From Candidatus Agathobaculum merdigallinarum (lineage in GTDB: Bacteria > Bacillota > Clostridia > Oscillospirales > Butyricicoccaceae): 7,545 nucleotides of DNA. The notes beneath the pieces were generated by a model. The model saw only the letters and a program-made list of their open reading frames with translations. It was not told the DNA's origin and did no database searches. Positions 1 to 4,825 of this stretch are shown here, piece by piece; the first letter of the stretch is position 1; the number at the start of each line of letters is the position of its first letter. Where the stretch lies: positions 1-7,545 of the forward strand of contig DXDO01000153.1 of NCBI GenBank assembly GCA_019115425.1, written 5' to 3'. Both the position numbers and the translations under genes were made by a program.

Positions 1-36
1 TTTCAAGTTTCCAACCAACGTGAAGGAGGGTACCAC

Positions 37-984
37 ATGATCGAAATCGAAAAGCCGCGTATTGACTGTGAACAGCTCGCCGAGGACGGCTCCTACGGCA
101 AATTTGTTGTTGAGCCGCTCGAGCGTGGCTATGGCACCACTTTGGGCAACTCCCTGCGCCGCATCCTGCTGTCCTCGCTACCGGGTACGGCGGCGTCCAG
201 CATCAAGATCGCCGGTGTGCAGCATGAGTTCTCCACCATCCCGGGCGTCAAGGAAGACGTGACCGAGATCGTGCTGAACATCAAGGGCATCATCGCCAAG
301 CTGCACTGCGACGGCCCCAAGACGGTCTACATCGAGGCCGCGGGCGAGGGTGAGGTCAAGGCTGGTGACATCCACGCGGACGGCGAGGTCGAGATCCTCA
401 ATCCCGACCTGCACATCGCCACCCTGATGAGCGATGCGCGCCTGTCCATGGAGATCACGCTGACTTCGGGCCGCGGCTATGTCCCGGCAGAGAAGAACAA
501 GCAGCACCAGACCTCCATCGGGGTCATTCCGGTGGATTCGATCTACACGCCGGTCTACAAGGTCAACTACACGGTGGAAAACACCCGTGTCCGCGACCTG
601 ACCGACTATGACAAACTCACGCTCGAGGTTTGGACCGATGGCACCATCACCGCGCGCGACGCGGTTTCGCTCGGCGCGAAGGTGCTTCGTGACCACCTTG
701 ACCTGTTCGTTGACCTTTCCGAGGAAATCGGCTCCAAGTCCACTGTTGTTGAAAAGGCTGAAGCGCAGCACGATAAGGTGCTTGAGATGACCATTGAGGA
801 GCTCGACTTCTCCGTGCGTTCATTCAACTGCCTCAAGCGCGCCGGCATCAACACGGTGGAGGATCTGATCAACACGTCTGAGGAGGATATGATGAAGGTC
901 CGCAACCTGGGTCGCAAATCCCTCGAGGAGGTTATCGGCAAGCTGGAGGCCATGGGCCTGTCGCTTGCCAAATCGGACGAATAA
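37..984 (+). CDS. rpoA: DNA-directed RNA polymerase subunit alpha
   Basis: This is the alpha subunit of RNA polymerase. Its dimer nucleates core assembly, and its C-terminal domain contacts UP-element DNA and activators. The product has 315 residues, the usual bacterial length. The N-terminal assembly domain (about 1-230) carries the conserved TLGNSLRRILLSSLPG (35-50) and SIGVIPVDSIYTPVYKVNYT (160-179). A flexible linker (about 232-250) leads to the C-terminal domain (about 253-312), with SVRSFNCLKRAGI at 259-271 and RNLGRKSLEEV at 289-299. R261, N264 and C265 align with the DNA-binding R265, N268 and C269 of E. coli alpha. The ATG at 37 follows a strong GAAGGAGGG (22-30) at normal spacing. 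In related bacteria rpsD usually lies just upstream, which would be outside this window; rplQ follows after 94 nt. No key residue is missing. Identification is essentially certain. Confidence 0.99.
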   Translation: MIEIEKPRIDCEQLAEDGSYGKFVVEPLERGYGTTLGNSLRRILLSSLPGTAASSIKIAGVQHEFSTIPGVKEDVTEIVLNIKGIIAKLHCDGPKTVYIEAAGEGEVKAGDIHADGEVEILNPDLHIATLMSDARLSMEITLTSGRGYVPAEKNKQHQTSIGVIPVDSIYTPVYKVNYTVENTRVRDLTDYDKLTLEVWTDGTITARDAVSLGAKVLRDHLDLFVDLSEEIGSKSTVVEKAEAQHDKVLEMTIEELDFSVRSFNCLKRAGINTVEDLINTSEEDMMKVRNLGRKSLEEVIGKLEAMGLSLAKSDE

Positions 985-1023
985 TCAGCGCGTTTCCGCC
1001 TGATCATTCTGTGATGGAACACC

Positions 1024-1064
1024 GCGGCGGCACGAATGCCGCGCCGCCGCTTTCACTTTATTTT
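1024..1064 (+). terminator. GC-rich hairpin plus U-rich tail between rpoA and rplQ
   Basis: GCGGCGGC (1024-1031) is perfectly complementary to GCCGCCGC (1043-1050). A competing inner hairpin pairs GCGGCA (1027-1032) with TGCCGC (1037-1042) around CGAA. The U-rich but interrupted stretch 1051-1064 follows. It could be a partial terminator that reduces rplQ relative to rpoA, or a processing or mRNA-stability hairpin. rplQ has no other visible promoter, so full termination here is unlikely. The pairing is seen; the function is inferred. Confidence 0.4.
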
Positions 1065-1078
1065 GGAGGTAAACACGA

Positions 1079-1423
1079 ATGGCTAACAATCGCAAGCTCG
1101 GCCGTCCTACCGACCACCGTATGGCCATGCTGCGTGCGATGGTGACCTATCTGCTGGAGAACGGCAGAATCGAGACCACCCTTGCCCGCGCCAAGGAAGT
1201 CGGCCCGCTGACTGAGAAGATGATTACCCTCGGCAAGAAGAACACTCTGGCTTCCCGCCGTCAGGCGATGGCTTTTGTCACCAAGGAAGCTGTTGTGGCG
1301 AAGCTGTTCTCTGAGATCGCGCCGGAGTATGCAAGCCGTAACGGCGGCTACACCCGCATCATCAAGACCGGCCCGCGCCGCGGCGACGCTGCCGAAATGG
1401 CGATCATCGAGCTGGTTAAGTAA
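1079..1423 (+). CDS. rplQ: 50S ribosomal protein L17 (bL17)
   Basis: This is ribosomal protein bL17 of the large subunit, near the polypeptide exit tunnel. The product is 114 residues, within the normal range for Firmicutes. The family signatures are present: the start MANNRKLGRPTDHRMAMLR, the helix TTLARAKEVGPLTEKMITLG (33-52), and the C-terminal NGGYTRIIKTGPRRGDAAEM (88-107). The ATG at 1079 follows GGAGG (1065-1069) with 9 nt spacing. It is the last gene of the ribosomal operon here and is followed 34 nt after its stop by a strong intrinsic terminator. In many Bacilli and Clostridia rplQ is followed by ecfA1-ecfA2-ecfT-truA; that continuation is absent here. No anomalies are seen in the protein. 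Confidence 0.99.
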   Translation: MANNRKLGRPTDHRMAMLRAMVTYLLENGRIETTLARAKEVGPLTEKMITLGKKNTLASRRQAMAFVTKEAVVAKLFSEIAPEYASRNGGYTRIIKTGPRRGDAAEMAIIELVK

Positions 1424-1457
1424 GTTTAACGGCTCACCTGTAAAGGCAAGATGACGC

Positions 1458-1499
1458 AAAAAGGTTATCCAGTAGCGTGCTTACTGGATAACCTTTTTT
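1458..1499 (+). terminator. Strong intrinsic terminator after rplQ
   Basis: A 17-nt left arm (1458-1474, starting AAAAAGG) is perfectly complementary to the right arm (1482-1498, ending CCTTTTT) around a 7-nt loop. The right arm runs into six T residues (1494-1499). The left arm starts with five A residues, so the hairpin could also terminate transcription on the reverse strand. It lies 34 nt after the rplQ stop and very likely ends the ribosomal superoperon. Confidence 0.9.
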
Positions 1500-1503
1500 A
1501 TTT

Positions 1504-1534
1504 TCGCAGACAAGATATTGTATCTTGTCTGCGA
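1504..1534. other. 14-bp perfect hairpin without U-tract
   Basis: TCGCAGACAAGATA (1504-1517) is perfectly complementary to 1521-1534 around a 3-nt loop. It starts five bases after the T-run of the previous terminator. A purine run (GAGGGG) follows instead of T residues, and reading the other strand gives no T-run either, so it is not a canonical terminator in either direction. It could block 3' exonucleases, be a protein-binding palindrome, or be left over from a lost gene. The structure is certain from sequence; its role is unknown. Confidence 0.6.
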
Positions 1535-1621
1535 GAGGGGAACGCACCGCACGTAAGGCGCGGATGCGTCCCGAGCGCGATATTTGCGCGCCGCAGGCGG
1601 CACACAAAATCGCTTTCCTGT
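1535..1621. other. Non-coding GC-rich segment with local inverted repeats
   Basis: No credible gene is seen here. GGG-A-ACGCA (1538-1546) can pair with TGCGTCCC (1565-1572) leaving one bulged A. GCGC repeats around 1575-1595 and GCCGC/GCGGC around 1592-1602 offer further short stems. Open frames crossing it have no ribosome binding site and translate to Arg/Cys-rich sequence. It sits between terminator-like hairpins and has no recognisable promoter. It may be degenerate intergenic DNA or part of a structured RNA. Confidence 0.35.
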
Positions 1622-1654
1622 ATAAAAACGCGGGTAGATGCCCTGCGTTTTTAT
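1622..1654 (+). terminator. Terminator-like hairpin, A-tract and U-tract flanked
   Basis: ATAAAAACGC (1622-1631) and GGG (1632-1634) pair with CCC (1641-1643) and GCGTTTTTAT (1645-1654), leaving one unpaired T at 1644 and a 6-nt loop. The GC core sits between an A-tract and a U-tract, so it could terminate in either direction. No gene ends directly in front of it within the window. Confidence 0.65.
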
Positions 1655-1655
1655 G

Positions 1656-1687
1656 AAAAAGACCGCTTCGGCGGTCATTTTCTATTT
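1656..1687 (+). terminator. UUCG-tetraloop terminator-like hairpin
   Basis: GACCGC (1661-1666) and GCGGTC (1671-1676) close a TTCG tetraloop, the very stable C(UUCG)G form. It is preceded by an A-tract (1656-1660) and followed by a T-rich stretch (1678-1687). This is a common intrinsic terminator design in Firmicutes. It begins only seven bases after the previous hairpin. Confidence 0.65.
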
Positions 1688-1691
1688 CATG

Positions 1692-1712
1692 GGCCGCGGG
1701 GCGGCCTTTTTT
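1692..1712 (+). terminator. Intrinsic terminator, GC stem plus six T
   Basis: GGCCGC (1692-1697) pairs with GCGGCC (1701-1706) around GGG, followed directly by six T residues (1707-1712). This is a canonical short intrinsic terminator on the + strand. It is the last of the cluster and lies just upstream of the promoter for the small membrane protein gene. Confidence 0.75.
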
Positions 1713-1754
1713 CATATTTGATGCGGCGCAAAGGTACAAATGGGACGATTTGGC

Positions 1755-1783
1755 TTTACTTTGCCGGTGCGCTGTGCTATGCT
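1755..1783 (+). promoter_or_regulatory. Sigma-A-type promoter with extended -10 for the membrane protein gene
   Basis: The -35 candidate TTTACT (1755-1760) is 17 nt from the -10 candidate TATGCT (1778-1783), which is preceded by TGC and so forms an extended -10. The predicted start is near 1790. That gives a leader of only about 16 nt, with the ribosome binding site (1791-1798) at its very 5' end. Each hexamer matches the consensus at four of six positions. Confidence 0.6.
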
Positions 1784-1805
1784 GGGGACAGAAAGGGGAA
1801 CATGC

Positions 1806-2114
1806 ATGGATTGGAATTTCGGATGGCTGCACTTTGGAGCGGCGGCGTTTGTGCTGGTCATTATCAATCTAATCCGCGTCTGCACGGGGAAAACAAAAGG
1901 CTGGCAGGCATTGCTGCTGGCGAGCCTTTCATGCGGGGCGGCAGCCATTTTGTCAGGATACCGCATGGTCGGTAATTGGGCGCTGCACGGCGACATGGCC
2001 GCCATACAGGATGTGATCCCGACGATGACAAAAATCTATACGATCGCCCTGCTGATCGGGATCGTTCTCAATCTGCTTGTTCTGGCTGCGGCGCGGCTTA
2101 AGGAAAAAGAGTAG
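1806..2114 (+). CDS. Small three-helix membrane protein of unknown function
   Basis: I do not recognise a family for this 102-residue protein. Three hydrophobic stretches are visible, at about residues 7-25, 33-51 and 77-96. The loop after the first (RVCTGKTKGW) and the C-terminus (RLKEKE) are positively charged, which suggests the N-terminus outside and the C-terminus in the cytoplasm. The ATG at 1806 is chosen because GAAAGGGG (1791-1798) lies 7 nt upstream and a good promoter ends at 1783; a longer in-frame reading from 1740 would start upstream of that promoter. The gene stands alone between the ribosomal operon and the rimP operon, with its own promoter. It may be lineage-specific. No enzyme motif is visible. 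That it is a real gene is likely but not proven. Confidence 0.75.
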   Translation: MDWNFGWLHFGAAAFVLVIINLIRVCTGKTKGWQALLLASLSCGAAAILSGYRMVGNWALHGDMAAIQDVIPTMTKIYTIALLIGIVLNLLVLAAARLKEKE

Positions 2115-2147
2115 AAATATCGGCGGAGCCGCGCGGAAAGAATCTAC

Positions 2148-2186
2148 GGGTTTTGCAGAAAATCGCTTTTTCTATTGGAAAAACCC
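2148..2186 (+). terminator. AT-rich nested inverted repeat, possible weak terminator
   Basis: GGGTTTT (2148-2154) pairs with AAAACCC (2180-2186), and inside it AGAAAA (2157-2162) pairs with TTTTCT (2168-2173). It follows the membrane protein gene by 33 nt and ends exactly where the next promoter's -35 begins. The stems are AT-rich and there is no clean U-tract after the outer stem, so termination would be weak. It could instead be a regulatory palindrome abutting the promoter. The rest of 2115-2147 holds only a short CGGC/GCCG stem. Confidence 0.3.
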
Positions 2187-2215
2187 TTGCATTATAGAAA
2201 AAAACGTGATATACT
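2187..2215 (+). promoter_or_regulatory. Strong extended -10 promoter of the rimP-nusA-infB operon
   Basis: The -35 TTGCAT (2187-2192) and -10 TATACT (2210-2215) are separated by exactly 17 nt. TGA directly precedes the -10, giving an extended -10 element, and the spacer is A-rich. The expected transcription start is near 2222, giving a leader of about 83 nt before rimP. No other promoter of this quality is seen up to rbfA. Confidence 0.85.
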
Positions 2216-2238
2216 AACAGCGTTCAGTAAGAAGTAAC

Positions 2239-2275
2239 CGTAAGGAGTGGCGAAAGCCACTCCTTACGCTTTGCT
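2239..2275 (+). promoter_or_regulatory. Leader hairpin with interrupted U-tract: candidate NusA-dependent attenuator
   Basis: CGTAAGGAGTGGC (2239-2251) and GCCACTCCTTACG (2256-2268) form a 13-bp perfect stem capped by GAAA. The following bases CTTTGCTT (2268-2275 region) are a U-tract broken by G and C. A strong stem with an imperfect U-tract is the kind of terminator that depends on NusA, and in B. subtilis the equivalent operon is autoregulated by NusA-dependent attenuation. The hairpin lies about 17 nt into the transcript, upstream of nusA itself. The right arm can also pair with the rimP ribosome binding site (2289-2296). The hairpin is directly visible; its regulatory role is inferred. 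Confidence 0.6.
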
Positions 2276-2304
2276 TAGAGGATTTTTTGTAAGGAGGGAC
2301 GGTT

Positions 2305-2769
2305 TTGCAGGCAAAGCAGATCGTCGCCCGCGTGGAAGAGCTGGTAAAGCCTCTGTGCGAGCAGGCCGGCGTTTCTCTGTGGGACGTGGAATTTGAAAAA
2401 GAAGGCGGGCAGTATATGCTGACCGTGACCGTTGACAGCCCAGAGGGCGTATTCATCGAGCAGTGCGAGCAGGTGTCCCGCGCGCTCGACCCCATGCTGG
2501 ATGCAAAGGAGTTCGACGATATGCCGTCCTATACCTTGTGCGTATCCTCGGCGGGGCTGGCGCGCCGGCTCAAAAAGCCCGAGCATTTTGCGGCGTTCCT
2601 CGGTCACACGGTCGAGGTCGGCTTCTATAAGCCGGTAAACGGCGCAAAGCAGATCGAAGGCACGCTCGTTGCCTACGACAACGGCTGTGTCACGCTGGAA
2701 ACCGGCGGGCAGCAGACCATATACGAACCCAAAGATATTGCCGCGGTACGTCTCGCGGTCGAGATATAA
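2305..2769 (+). CDS. rimP: Ribosome maturation factor RimP
   Basis: RimP binds free 30S subunits and helps assemble the S12-dependent region during maturation. The 154-residue length is typical. The N-terminal alpha/beta domain covers about residues 1-85, with VSLWDVEFEKEGGQYMLTV at 24-42. The family motif region follows as YTLCVSSAGLARRLKKPEHF, where most relatives have SSPGL and this protein has SSAGL. A C-terminal SH3-like domain covers about 90-154. The start is TTG at 2305, supported by AAGGAGGG (2291-2298) six nucleotides upstream; the first in-frame ATG is deep inside the conserved domain. It is the first gene of the operon, and nusA follows after 12 nt. Expression is probably set by the promoter at 2187-2215 and the leader hairpin. 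Confidence 0.96.
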   Translation: MQAKQIVARVEELVKPLCEQAGVSLWDVEFEKEGGQYMLTVTVDSPEGVFIEQCEQVSRALDPMLDAKEFDDMPSYTLCVSSAGLARRLKKPEHFAAFLGHTVEVGFYKPVNGAKQIEGTLVAYDNGCVTLETGGQQTIYEPKDIAAVRLAVEI

Positions 2770-2781
2770 GAAGGAGCTGGA

Positions 2782-3855
2782 TTGGAAAAAATGGTTAACG
2801 CAGAATTCTTTGACGCGCTGGAGCAGTTGGAAAAGGAGAAAGGCATACCGGTCGATTACATGCTCGACCGCGTCGGCCAGGCGCTGATCACCGCTTATAA
2901 GCGCGATAACGACGGCATGACTGACAACGTGTTTGTCGAGCCGGACCGCGACAAGAAAACCATCCGCATGTATGTGCGCAAGACCGTTGTCCGCGCGGAG
3001 GACCTTTACGAGCCCTATGAGGAGATCACGCTCGAGGAAGCGGCGGAGTACAAGAACAACCCCATGGTCGGCGATATTATCGACATCGATATCCCGACCA
3101 AGTCGTTCGGCCGCATCGCGGCGCAGACCGCTAAGCAGGTCATTATTCAAGGCATCCGCGAGGCGGAGCGCGGCATGGTGATCTCGGAGTTTGAAAGCAA
3201 GGAGCACGAGATCCTCACCGGCGTGATCGCTCGCATCGACCCGCGCTCGGGCAATGCGTATCTGGATGTGGTTTCGGGCGGCGAGAAGAGCGAGGCTGTG
3301 CTGGCCGCCGCCGAGCAGGTGCGCGGCGAGCAGCTTGTCGAGGGCCAGCGGCTCAAGGTCTACCTGATCGAGGTGCGCCGCGGCACGCGCGGCCCGCAGG
3401 TCGTGGTATCGCGCACGCATCCCGGCCTTGTCAAGCGTTTGTTTGAGCTTGAAGTGCCGGAAATTCACTCGGGCGTAGTCGAGGTGAAGTCCATTGCGCG
3501 CGAGGCGGGCAACCGCACCAAGATCGCGGTCACCTCGCACGACGAAAACGTCGATCCGATCGGCGCCTGCGTCGGTACGCGCGGCGCGCGTGTAGCCAAC
3601 ATCACGGGCGAGCTGAACGGCGAAAAGATCGACATCATCAAGTGGAACGAGGACACCGCGCAGTTTGTCTCCGCGGCGCTCGCCCCGGCGGATGTCATCT
3701 CCGCGACCATGCAGGCGGACAATAAGTCCTGCCGCGTGATCGTGCCGGACGACCAGCTTTCGCTTGCCATCGGCAAGGAGGGCCAGAACGCCCGCCTCGC
3801 CGCCAAGCTGACCGGCTGCAAGATCGACATCGCGCCGGAATCCCAGGGCGCGTGA
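2782..3855 (+). CDS. nusA: Transcription termination/antitermination factor NusA
   Basis: NusA binds RNA polymerase near the RNA exit channel and promotes pausing, hairpin formation, intrinsic termination and rRNA antitermination. The 357 residues match the short Firmicutes form, without the C-terminal acidic repeats of E. coli NusA. The N-terminal polymerase-binding domain is about 1-125. The S1 domain is about 140-205 (LTGVIARIDPRSGNAYLDV at 145-163). KH1 carries DPIGACVGTRGARV (258-271), with the GTRG loop at 265-268. KH2 carries LAIGKEGQNARLAAKLTG (328-345), with GKEG at 331-334. The start is TTG at 2782, five nucleotides after AAGGAG (2771-2776). An in-frame ATG three codons later is also possible but would leave 14 nt spacing. 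A hairpin in the operon leader is a plausible target for NusA autoregulation. Confidence 0.98.
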   Translation: MEKMVNAEFFDALEQLEKEKGIPVDYMLDRVGQALITAYKRDNDGMTDNVFVEPDRDKKTIRMYVRKTVVRAEDLYEPYEEITLEEAAEYKNNPMVGDIIDIDIPTKSFGRIAAQTAKQVIIQGIREAERGMVISEFESKEHEILTGVIARIDPRSGNAYLDVVSGGEKSEAVLAAAEQVRGEQLVEGQRLKVYLIEVRRGTRGPQVVVSRTHPGLVKRLFELEVPEIHSGVVEVKSIAREAGNRTKIAVTSHDENVDPIGACVGTRGARVANITGELNGEKIDIIKWNEDTAQFVSAALAPADVISATMQADNKSCRVIVPDDQLSLAIGKEGQNARLAAKLTGCKIDIAPESQGA

Positions 3856-3871
3856 TGAAGGGGGCGGCAGT

Positions 3872-4153
3872 ATGGCGCAAAAGAAGATCCCCATGCGGCA
3901 ATGCCTCGGCTGCCGCGAAATGTTTCCCAAGCGGGAGCTGATCCGCGTGGTGCGTTCGCCCGAGGGCGAGATCAGCCTTGATTTCAAGGGCAAGGCGCCC
4001 GGCCGCGGCGCATATTTGTGCGGCAGGCCGGAATGCCTGAAAAAGGCGCGCAAGAGCCGCGCGATCGAACGGGCGCTGTCGGTCGCGGTGCCCGAGGAAG
4101 TGTACGACCAGCTGGAGCGTCAGATGGAACAGGAGGGTGCGCATGGCGAATGA
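3872..4153 (+). CDS. rnpM: YlxR/RnpM family RNA-binding protein (RNase P modulator)
   Basis: This 93-residue protein belongs to the YlxR (DUF448) family. The B. subtilis member has been renamed RnpM after evidence that it binds RNase P RNA and modulates RNase P; assigning that role here is by homology. Family marks are MRQCLGCREMFPKRELIRVV (8-27) and the GRGAYLC motif (44-50), followed by a basic helix (KKARKSRAIERAL). Four cysteines occur as C11-x2-C14 and C50-x4-C55, which could form a metal site. The ATG at 3872 follows a GAAGGGGG-like site (3857-3864), and the gene starts 16 nt after nusA. Its last 11 nt overlap the start of ylxQ, implying translational coupling. Confidence 0.93.
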   Translation: MAQKKIPMRQCLGCREMFPKRELIRVVRSPEGEISLDFKGKAPGRGAYLCGRPECLKKARKSRAIERALSVAVPEEVYDQLERQMEQEGAHGE

Positions 4154-4763
4154 TCCGTTCCTCGGCATGCTGGGGCTGGCGCGGCGCGCGGGCAAGCTCG
4201 CCTTTGGTGACGAGCTGGTGCGCGAGATGTGTCTGGATAAAAAGGCGCGCGCGGTGTTCACCGCTGCCGATGCAGGCGCAAGCACTGCAAAAAAGGCTGC
4301 GTTTTATGCACAGAGCGCGAACGCGCCGCTTATTTCCCTGCCGTATGGAAAAGACGAACTGGGTATGGCGATTGGGAAAAACGGCTGCGCCGTCTGCGCA
4401 GTGAGCGACATCGGCATAGCGGCGGCGGCGCTGCAAAAGCTTGCGGCAATGCGCAGCGAATACGCAGATGTGGCCGTGCAGCTGGCCGAGAAGAATACGC
4501 GCATCCAGTCCCGCAAGGGAAAAAAGAAGCGCAGGGATAAAGGTGCGGAGGCCGAAACGCCGCGCAGGCCATCGGAAACCGGCCGCGCAGGCAGCAGGCA
4601 GCGCCCCAGCGCATCCCACCGGATGGGGGACAAGAACAAACCGGTGCACGGCGCGGCACGCCGCGCGGACAAAACCGCCCGTTTATCCCGCAAACACAGC
4701 GACACCCCGCGCGCGAAGCGCGCATTAGATAGAAAATCCCCGCGCAGCAAAGCGAAGCGGTGA
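4143..4763 (+). CDS. ylxQ: YlxQ/L7Ae-family ribosomal-type RNA-binding protein with long basic tail
   Basis: This is the L7Ae/L30e/S12e/Gadd45-type protein encoded next to ylxR in Firmicutes; relatives bind kink-turn RNA. The conserved fold spans about residues 1-115, with FLGMLGLARRAGKLAFGDEL (6-25), the ADAGASTAKK segment (about 42-51) and ELGMAIGKNGCAV (about 72-84). Family members are usually about 100 residues; this one has 206. The extra segment (about 123-206) holds 31 Lys/Arg and only 8 Asp/Glu in 84 residues, with no hydrophobic core, so it is probably disordered and RNA-binding. The ATG at 4143 is preferred because AGGAGG (4131-4136) lies 6 nt upstream; the in-frame GTG at 4137 touches that site. 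It overlaps ylxR by 11 nt. The core identity is firm; the function of the tail is inferred. Confidence 0.92.
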   Translation: MANDPFLGMLGLARRAGKLAFGDELVREMCLDKKARAVFTAADAGASTAKKAAFYAQSANAPLISLPYGKDELGMAIGKNGCAVCAVSDIGIAAAALQKLAAMRSEYADVAVQLAEKNTRIQSRKGKKKRRDKGAEAETPRRPSETGRAGSRQRPSASHRMGDKNKPVHGAARRADKTARLSRKHSDTPRAKRALDRKSPRSKAKR

Positions 4764-4775
4764 TTTTCACCCGAC

Positions 4776-4803
4776 TCGATTGAAGGTGCGCTTTCGATCG
4801 AAA
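4776..4803 (+). promoter_or_regulatory. Hairpin and 12-bp palindrome just upstream of the infB ribosome binding site
   Basis: TCGATTGAAG (4776-4785) pairs with CTTTCGATCGA (4791-4801), using one or two G-U pairs and a 5-nt loop. The perfect palindrome TTTCGATCGAAA (4792-4803) overlaps the right arm and would compete with it or form dimers. The infB ribosome binding site starts at 4811. No U-tract or convincing promoter is seen in the 62-nt ylxQ-infB gap. It may be a processing or translational control element. The pairing is seen; the role is inferred. Confidence 0.4.
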
Positions 4804-4825
4804 TTCTTTGAAGGAGGAGTTGCCC

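Noticed and set aside
178..771. Reverse-strand open frame of 197 codons antisense to rpoA
   Set aside because: It lies wholly within rpoA, has Asp/Val/Leu/Arg-rich antisense composition and shows no recognisable domain.
1434..1832. Reverse-strand open frame of 132 codons across the terminator cluster
   Set aside because: It lies over palindromic non-coding DNA and has low-complexity Arg/Cys/Ser content, with no supported promoter or ribosome binding site.
1451..1975. + strand open frame of 174 codons across the terminator cluster
   Set aside because: It reads through four terminator hairpins, has no ribosome binding site, and overlaps the better supported membrane gene (1806-2114) in another frame.
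2222..2304. A metabolite riboswitch or T-box in the rimP leader
   Set aside because: The leader of about 83 nt has a single simple hairpin and none of the conserved junctions or motifs of known riboswitch or T-box classes.
2275..4053. Reverse-strand open frame of 592 codons antisense to rimP, nusA and ylxR
   Set aside because: Same antisense codon effect. It crosses three conserved + strand genes and has no family-like motif.
4137..4142. GTG at 4137 as the ylxQ start
   Set aside because: It directly abuts the AGGAGG site, leaving no spacing; ATG 4143 has 6 nt and matches the expected family N-terminus.
4709..4723. GCGCGC-GAA-GCGCGC hairpin near the end of ylxQ as a terminator
   Set aside because: It lies inside the ylxQ coding tail, has no T-run after it, and arises easily from Arg/Ala codons in GC-rich DNA.
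4808..4825. TTG at 4808 as the infB start
   Set aside because: The codons that follow are the ribosome binding site itself; ATG 4826 is correctly spaced and begins the IF2_N domain.
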